Origin: an uncultured Thermoguttaceae bacterium
GTDB taxonomy: Bacteria; Planctomycetota; Planctomycetia; Pirellulales; Thermoguttaceae
Length of the DNA stretch: 47,082 bases
Direction: 5' to 3'
Assembly (NCBI GenBank): GCA_934725735.1
Contig: CAKVCP010000004.1
Coordinates: forward strand, 1-47,082
Shown: positions 42,454-47,082 of the stretch, one piece after another
Layout: every line of letters begins with the position of its first letter
Position numbering within the stretch: the stretch's first letter is position 1
Translations under genes and position numbers: made by a program
Notes under the pieces: generated by a model
The model's input: the letters and a program-made list of their open reading frames with translations, nothing else
What the model was told of the DNA's origin: nothing
The model's database searches: none

Positions 42454-42482
42454 TTGACAAAACGCTTTAACCGCGACATAAT
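42454..42482 (+). promoter_or_regulatory. Promoter upstream of the DUF6057-like gene
   Basis: TTGACA (42454-42459), a 17-bp spacer, CATAAT (42477-42482). The start of transcription would be only a few bases before the hairpin at 42490. Confidence 0.75.
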
Positions 42483-42489
42483 GAAGGAG

Positions 42490-42521
42490 CGCGCGTCGGT
42501 TTACGATCGACGCGCGTTTTT
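42490..42521 (+). terminator. Terminator or leader attenuator before the DUF6057-like gene
   Basis: CGCGCGTCG (42490-42498) and CGACGCGCG (42508-42516) form a perfect 9-bp stem with a 9-nt loop, then TTTTT. It lies downstream of the promoter and 33 bp before ATG 42554. Confidence 0.85.
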
Positions 42522-42553
42522 CCTACCACACACTTAAACGAAGACGACGCGGT

Positions 42554-44776
42554 ATGAGCGAAAAAAAGATAGGCGGACGCGATAGCTCGGGGAGTCGATT
42601 AGGATCGTTCCTAACTTTCCTCTGCTATTGGTTTTATTGGGGCGGACTCTACGGCGCGTTCTTCTATTGCGCTCAAGATAGCGGTCTCTTTTTTTGGGAC
42701 TCCGACTTCTTCTGGAATCGGGTGACGCGACCCGGCGGGATGATTCTCTATTGCGCTTCTTTCCTTGCTCAGTTCTTCTATTATCCGGTTCTAGGGGGCG
42801 CGATACTCGCTCTCATCATGACCTTCATTCGCGGCGCGGCGCGATCTCTCTTTGCGCCCGCCGACCCGCGCCGACGATTTATCGCGAACGTTCTCGCCGC
42901 CGCGCTTCCTCTGATTGCGACCCTCGCGTCCACATGGCGCGGATACTCCGTCTTCGCCCCTTTCGAGCCCGACGCCCCCTTTATCTTTCCGACGGGGATC
43001 CTCGCGACTCTCCTCGTCCTTCTCGGATGGCGAAAGGTCGTCGCGCGATTCCACTCCGCGACGTCGCGCGTCAAGATCATGATTCCCACCATGGCGTGCC
43101 TCTATCCCCTCATGGGGTTCTGGGGCGTTCTCGCGACCATGCTTTGCTTATTCTTCGAGTTCTTCGTGCTCTTGTCGATACCCGCGCCGGATCGCTATCT
43201 CGTGCAGATCGACGAAACGCTCATGGACGCGCTCCCCAAGCGTCGCAAGAGGCGCGGCGACAAGGACGACGCGACGGTGAGGATCATCCTCAAAGCGGAG
43301 AAAAAGAAGGCGCGCAAGCCTTTGTCCGAGAGTCCCGAGCTTAAAGAGCGCGCCGCCGCGGGGAAGGCGAAACGCGCGGTCGCCCGAGGAATTTTGGAAG
43401 CGGAGTGTCTCGTCGCGCTATGCGTTCCTCTGGGATGGTATTATTTCGCGTTTTATCGCCGCACGACCCTCGACTCGATCTTATGGCGCGGCGTGACGGA
43501 GCCGTGCTTCGACTTCAAAGACGCGTGGACGCAGTTCTCGTGGAACGAGGCGATCGCCGCCGCGATCTTCGTTCTATTCCTCGGCGTGGGGCTTTCCCGC
43601 CATGTTCCCGTCAATAAGTGCGAGACGCGCGATTTCTTTAACTTCGACGAAGAAGACGACGAGTCGCGCAAGAGCGCGAAGTCGAAAGAGAAATCGAAAG
43701 CGAGACGCGCGGCGGCGATCCAACTGCGCCGTCTCTACGGGCCGCGCGCGAAGGCGGTCGTCGAGACGGTCGCGGTCGCGAGCGCGATCCTTTGGGGGGG
43801 ATACGGGGATGAGAACTTCCGGATTTTGTGCCGCGTCGGAAGGGAGATGGAGAAGGAGAATTGGGAGGAGATCGAGGGGATCTGCAACGAAGCGACGCGT
43901 CCGACGGGGGCGATCATCGCCGCGCGGGTCTTGGCGCTGACGCGACTTCGCGCGTTGCCGGATCGGTTGTTCGCGCGTCCGGTCGACGGGCTTGACGCGA
44001 CGACGTCGATCGGAATGGACGAATCGACGGCGCTGACGGAATCTTTCGCGCTCTATCACGGGCTCGCGAATCTCGCGACGCAAGCGGCGACTTACAATCT
44101 TGTGCAGACGGACGACCGTAACGCGCGGTGTTTGAGGATTCTTTCGCGCAGCGCGTTGGCGAACGGTGAGACGGAATTGGCGCGGCGTTACGCGGCGACG
44201 CTTGAGCGCGGTCTTTTTCATAGGGGATTTGCGCGTGAGGTTTACCGCGCGGCGGACGCGATCGACGCGGGCGAGTGGGACGCGACGGAGTTGACGCGTA
44301 GCGCGGCGGCGCTCCGAGCGCTGCGACCGAAGCAGGATCGCGTCGCGTCGGGGTATCCTTTCTTTCCCCTCTTGATCGGGGTTGCGACGGACGACTGGGA
44401 CGTCGCGGAGGGGGCGGCGCTCGAGGTGAAGCTTTCGGCGCTCCTCATCGAGCGGAAGTTGAGCGAATTTGCGACGCGCCTTGAGGAGGCGCGAGTCTCG
44501 GGTAAGATCGCGTTTGAAGGGCGTTCGGCGCCACGCGCGTATCAGGAGGCGCTGTTGGTCGCGGAGAAGATCGGGGCGTCGACGCCGACGAAGCTCGACG
44601 CGGGGATCGATTCCGCGAAGAGGGACGCGTTCGCGAAGGTCGACTTTACCCTCTTCCGCGATATTAGCAAGTCGGGGCGCGACGCGTTGAGGGAGCGCAA
44701 CGACGGAAGCTATTGGTATTACTACTACGACCCGACGACGAACGCGGCGCGTCTCTCCGTCGGCGAGGGGCTCTGA
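42554..44776 (+). CDS. Polytopic membrane protein, DUF6057-like
   Basis: 740 residues. The N-terminal half has about eight hydrophobic helices (LTFLCYWFYWGGLYGAFFYC, ILYCASFLAQFFYYPVLGGAIL, LLVLLGWRKVV and others) and a basic loop (PKRRKRRGDKDD). The C-terminal half is soluble and helical, with TPR-like segments (TESFALYHGLANLATQAATYN, RNARCLRILSRSALANGETELARRYAATLERG). The layout (DSGLFFWDSDFF, then PGGMILYCASFLAQF) resembles the DUF6057 family known from Bacteroidota; this is from memory, not a search. It is followed 5 bp later by the PD40/CxxCH gene, so the two probably work together. Confidence 0.68.
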   Translation: MSEKKIGGRDSSGSRLGSFLTFLCYWFYWGGLYGAFFYCAQDSGLFFWDSDFFWNRVTRPGGMILYCASFLAQFFYYPVLGGAILALIMTFIRGAARSLFAPADPRRRFIANVLAAALPLIATLASTWRGYSVFAPFEPDAPFIFPTGILATLLVLLGWRKVVARFHSATSRVKIMIPTMACLYPLMGFWGVLATMLCLFFEFFVLLSIPAPDRYLVQIDETLMDALPKRRKRRGDKDDATVRIILKAEKKKARKPLSESPELKERAAAGKAKRAVARGILEAECLVALCVPLGWYYFAFYRRTTLDSILWRGVTEPCFDFKDAWTQFSWNEAIAAAIFVLFLGVGLSRHVPVNKCETRDFFNFDEEDDESRKSAKSKEKSKARRAAAIQLRRLYGPRAKAVVETVAVASAILWGGYGDENFRILCRVGREMEKENWEEIEGICNEATRPTGAIIAARVLALTRLRALPDRLFARPVDGLDATTSIGMDESTALTESFALYHGLANLATQAATYNLVQTDDRNARCLRILSRSALANGETELARRYAATLERGLFHRGFAREVYRAADAIDAGEWDATELTRSAAALRALRPKQDRVASGYPFFPLLIGVATDDWDVAEGAALEVKLSALLIERKLSEFATRLEEARVSGKIAFEGRSAPRAYQEALLVAEKIGASTPTKLDAGIDSAKRDAFAKVDFTLFRDISKSGRDALRERNDGSYWYYYYDPTTNAARLSVGEGL

Positions 44777-44781
44777 CGAAG

Positions 44782-46302
44782 ATGACGAGATTGATAAAGA
44801 AGATCAAAAGCTTGGGATGGCGCTTCTTTGGGCTTCCTGTCGCGCTCGTGGCGTTTTGGGGGATCAGCGTTCTAATCATGCCGACGGTGCCGCGCGACGC
44901 GGTCGATCGCGGGGAGACGCCGCGCCTCTATCCTGATTACGACGGTTGCGTCGTACCGGCGAATATCGCGCCGCTGAACTTCGAAATTCAGGAGTCGGAG
45001 GGCGCCGACCGCGAGTGGCTCGTGGAGATCGAAGGCTCGACGGGGGAAGGGGGCCGAATCACGCTCCGGGGTAAGACGGCGAAGATTCCGACGCGTCGGT
45101 GGCGACGTCTTCTGAAGGCGAACGCGGGCGCTTCGATTATCGCGCGGATCTACCGCCAGGGAGAGGATCGCGACTGGAAGGCGCGCGGCGGTTTCGAGGT
45201 TAAGGTCGCGACGCAGAGCGTGGATCGATGGGCGCATTATCGTCTGATCGAGCCGAGCTACGAGTACGGGAACGTGATCGCGCTCAAGAGTCGAGATTTG
45301 ACGTCCTTCGACGAGCGGACGCTGGCGACGAACGAGTCCTTTGGTCAGAAGCCGTGTTTGAACTGTCATAGTTTCCAGGATCGCGACGCGGAGCGGTTCC
45401 TCTTTCACTACCGAGACGTCGACTTTCCGGAGAATAGCGGGACGATCTTCGTGGACGGAAAGAAGGCGGAGAAGCGCGTTTTGAAGGGATCGGGAGAGCT
45501 GTCGTGCGCGTATCCTGCGTGGCGTCCGACGGGTCCGTTCGTCGCGTTTTCGGAGAATAAGACGCGGCAGATCTTCCACACGGTCGACACGAAGAAGGTC
45601 GACGTTTTCGACATAGAGTCGCGGTTGGCGATCTACAACGTCGAGACGGGGGAGCTGATCGAGAATAAGACGTCGAAGGATCGGTTCGACACGTTTCCTT
45701 CGTGGAGTCCCGACGGGGAGTATCTTTATTTCTGCACGGCGACGGTCGCGCTCAAGGGCGAGGGTGACGACGCGCGCGCGAAGGACGCGCAGGCGCGGAT
45801 CAAGGAGTTCAAGTACGACATAGCGCGATCGAAGTTCGACGCGAAGACGGGTCGGCTCGGGGCGCCGGAGATCGTTGTGGACGCCGCGTCGATAGGGCGC
45901 AGCGCGATCCATCCGCGCGTTTCGCCGGACGGAAAGTTCTTGGTCTATACGCAATGCGATTACGGAACCTTCCCGATCTGGCACAAGGAGAGCGACCTGA
46001 TGATCTGCGACCTGGGAACGGGTGAGACGCGGCCTCTCGACGCGCTGAATTCCCGTTACGCGGAGTCGTACCATTCGTGGGATTCTTCGGGGCGTTGGCT
46101 CCTCTTCTCGTCGCGCCGCGGGGACGGTCATTTCACGCGACTATGGCTTGCGCACGTCGACGCGGAAGGGGTCGCCGCCAAACCCTTTCCGCTGCCGCAA
46201 GGTAATCCCGCGAGCGACCGAACGCTCCTTAAATCGTACAACGTTCCGGAGTTGACGCGGAATCGTCCGACGGTAAGCGGTCGGAAGTTGGCGCGGTTTT
46301 AG
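44782..46302 (+). CDS. Membrane-anchored PD40/TolB-like propeller protein with a CxxCH motif
   Basis: 506 residues from ATG 44782, five bases after the preceding stop (the frame opens at 44713 but overlaps the previous gene). An N-terminal helix (FFGLPVALVAFWGISVLIMP) anchors it. An FN3-like domain (about residues 45-165) is followed by KPCLNCHSFQ, a c-type heme attachment motif, and then a beta-propeller with PD40 repeats: AYPAWRPTGPFVAFSEN, DTFPSWSPDGEYLYFCTA, HPRVSPDGKFLVYTQCD and SYHSWDSSGRWLLFSSRR. It resembles periplasmic TolB-like proteins found next to DUF6057 genes. The heme could serve electron transfer or sensing (inference). A single CxxCH is present and no axial ligand can be assigned. 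Confidence 0.8.
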   Translation: MTRLIKKIKSLGWRFFGLPVALVAFWGISVLIMPTVPRDAVDRGETPRLYPDYDGCVVPANIAPLNFEIQESEGADREWLVEIEGSTGEGGRITLRGKTAKIPTRRWRRLLKANAGASIIARIYRQGEDRDWKARGGFEVKVATQSVDRWAHYRLIEPSYEYGNVIALKSRDLTSFDERTLATNESFGQKPCLNCHSFQDRDAERFLFHYRDVDFPENSGTIFVDGKKAEKRVLKGSGELSCAYPAWRPTGPFVAFSENKTRQIFHTVDTKKVDVFDIESRLAIYNVETGELIENKTSKDRFDTFPSWSPDGEYLYFCTATVALKGEGDDARAKDAQARIKEFKYDIARSKFDAKTGRLGAPEIVVDAASIGRSAIHPRVSPDGKFLVYTQCDYGTFPIWHKESDLMICDLGTGETRPLDALNSRYAESYHSWDSSGRWLLFSSRRGDGHFTRLWLAHVDAEGVAAKPFPLPQGNPASDRTLLKSYNVPELTRNRPTVSGRKLARF

Positions 46303-46479
46303 ACGTCGCGGCGGCGGAACGGGAGAGGAGATAGCATGAGGAACTCTTCGGGATATAAAGGAACGATGATCGACCTCTTTGCCGCCTATCTCGAGCTCGT
46401 CTGGCGCTCCTCTCCGAGTCGCCAAACTTTTTACTTTAATCTTCAACTTCATTCCTTCATTCCCCAACAGGCCCTTCCC

Positions 46480-47082
46480 ATGAGTAAAATTGACGCGTTG
46501 ATTCAAGAATTATGCCCGGAGGGGGTCGAGTATAGGACGCTTGGGGAAGTTTGCGATATTCTTACGGGCTATCCTTTTGATAGTTCGAGGTTTTCAGTGG
46601 CGGGGATTCGACTTCTTCGCGGTATGAACGTTAAGCGAGGCGAGTTGGATTTTTCGGAGGGGAATAACCGTTATTGGAGCTCCCACGAAGGTTTTGACGC
46701 GTATCAACTTGAAGAAAACGACGTTATTATAGCTATGGATGGGATTGTTGGGAAAAGTTTCGGCTATGTTAGGAAAGAACACTTGCCGGCTTTACTCGTC
46801 CAACGGGTGGCACGCATACGCGCTAACGGCGTGAATCCGAGATTTCTTTTTCATTGCATTGGGAGTTTCTTTACTGATTACGTGGAAAGAAAAAAGACGG
46901 GTTCAATCATTGCGCACATCAGTAAAAAGGATATTGAAGAGTTTCGAATTCCTTTCCCCCCGCTGTCAATCCAGAGAGAGATAGTGAGAATTCTAGACGC
47001 GTTTACGGAGCTTACGGCGGAGCTTACGGCGGAGCTTACGGCGCGGCGTCGTCAGTACGCGTATTACCGCGACCAGCTCTTG
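46480..47082 (+). CDS. hsdS: Type I restriction-modification specificity subunit (partial, runs off the edge)
   Basis: 201 codons are seen and the frame is open at the window end. MSKIDALIQELCPEGVEYRTLGEVC is the common HsdS start. The first target-recognition domain (about residues 15-165) ends with HISKKDIEEFRIPFPPLSIQREIVRIL, then the central spacer TELTAELTAEL and a second helix (RRRQYAYYRDQLL) begin. HsdS dictates the DNA sequence bound by the HsdM methylase and HsdR nuclease. The frame is also open upstream to ATG 46336, which has a strong GAGAGGAG site and would add 48 residues with no counterpart I know. The base composition is more AT-rich than the neighbours, which suggests transfer. 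No hsdM is seen upstream; it may lie past the edge. Confidence 0.9.
   Translation, partial: MSKIDALIQELCPEGVEYRTLGEVCDILTGYPFDSSRFSVAGIRLLRGMNVKRGELDFSEGNNRYWSSHEGFDAYQLEENDVIIAMDGIVGKSFGYVRKEHLPALLVQRVARIRANGVNPRFLFHCIGSFFTDYVERKKTGSIIAHISKKDIEEFRIPFPPLSIQREIVRILDAFTELTAELTAELTARRRQYAYYRDQLL
47005..47043 (+). repeat. 12-bp TAEL-coding tandem repeat in hsdS
   Basis: Two perfect copies of ACGGCGGAGCTT (47014-47025, 47026-47037), flanked by partial copies (ACGGAGCTT at 47005-47013 and ACGGCG at 47038-47043), encode TELTAELTAELTA in frame. Slipped-strand changes would add or remove TAEL units without breaking the frame. Confidence 0.9.

Noticed and set aside
39977..42460. 827-codon minus-strand ORF antisense to the GH127 gene
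   Set aside because: The GH127 frame has a signal peptide, all family residues and a ribosome site. The antisense product is low in structure and Arg/Val/Asp-rich.
44872..46131. 419-codon ORF antisense to the PD40 gene
   Set aside because: Arginine-rich shadow of a gene with clear PD40 repeats and CxxCH.

Overview
The window looks like chromosome of a Planctomycetota bacterium, probably an uncultured Pirellulales-like (gut-type) lineage. The evidence is a gene fusing TPR repeats to two RNA polymerase alpha-CTD-like domains, several secreted proteins of planctomycete type with no wider family, a membrane-anchored protein with an ExbD-like FLDVVSNLVG segment, and a strong taste for GAC, GCG and CGC codons. 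It is diderm: there is a Kdo-8-phosphate synthase (kdsA), an RND pump, an ExbD and an autotransporter-type barrel. I see no tRNA, rRNA, CRISPR array, transposase or prophage.

Layout. 1-819 is a gene-free stretch ending in a promoter and a leader. 820-1500 is a secreted protein made largely of Ala, Pro and Cys with 42-bp internal repeats. 1.6-7.2 kb holds kdsA divergent from an RND efflux pair (lipoprotein adaptor plus inner-membrane pump). 7.2-12.3 kb holds a coiled-coil membrane protein, a secreted propeller-like protein, a long secreted planctomycete protein and a small SHOCT-like protein. 12.7-15.5 kb holds clpX, a divergent RpiB-like gene and a thioredoxin-fold protein. 15.6-25 kb is all on the minus strand: two small ORFs, exbD, tgt, the TPR/alpha-CTD gene, a Bax-inhibitor-1 family gene, rpiB, a MATE-SDR pair with a 4-bp overlap, and pyrophosphate-type phosphofructokinase. 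25-28.3 kb, also minus, carries a GATase1-like protein, a PIG-L deacetylase, a SIS sugar isomerase and a small coupled ORF. Together with pfp these could form an amino-sugar to glycolysis route (inference).

28.5-34.3 kb, plus strand: autotransporter-like protein, a stand-alone sigma region-2 protein, guaB and a secreted Cys-containing protein. holB (minus) diverges from a tandem array of three paralogous metallo-beta-lactamase-fold proteins (35.9-39.9 kb). A consensus promoter, a Shine-Dalgarno and an 83-bp remnant of a fourth paralog's 3' end precede the array. A secreted GH127 glycosidase follows, then a polytopic membrane protein paired with an anchored PD40/CxxCH protein. The right edge enters a type I restriction specificity subunit (hsdS) and cuts it within its central TAEL repeat tract.

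Many intergenic regions carry clear sigma-70-type promoters, often with TACAAT as the -10 element. In three places a terminator-like hairpin sits between a promoter and the next start codon. The observations most worth a second look are the decayed MBL paralog with its retained promoter, the hsdS TAEL repeats, the Cys/Pro/Ala repeat protein, the promoter-terminator leaders and the small minus-strand ORF at 28078-28278 with an A8 run.
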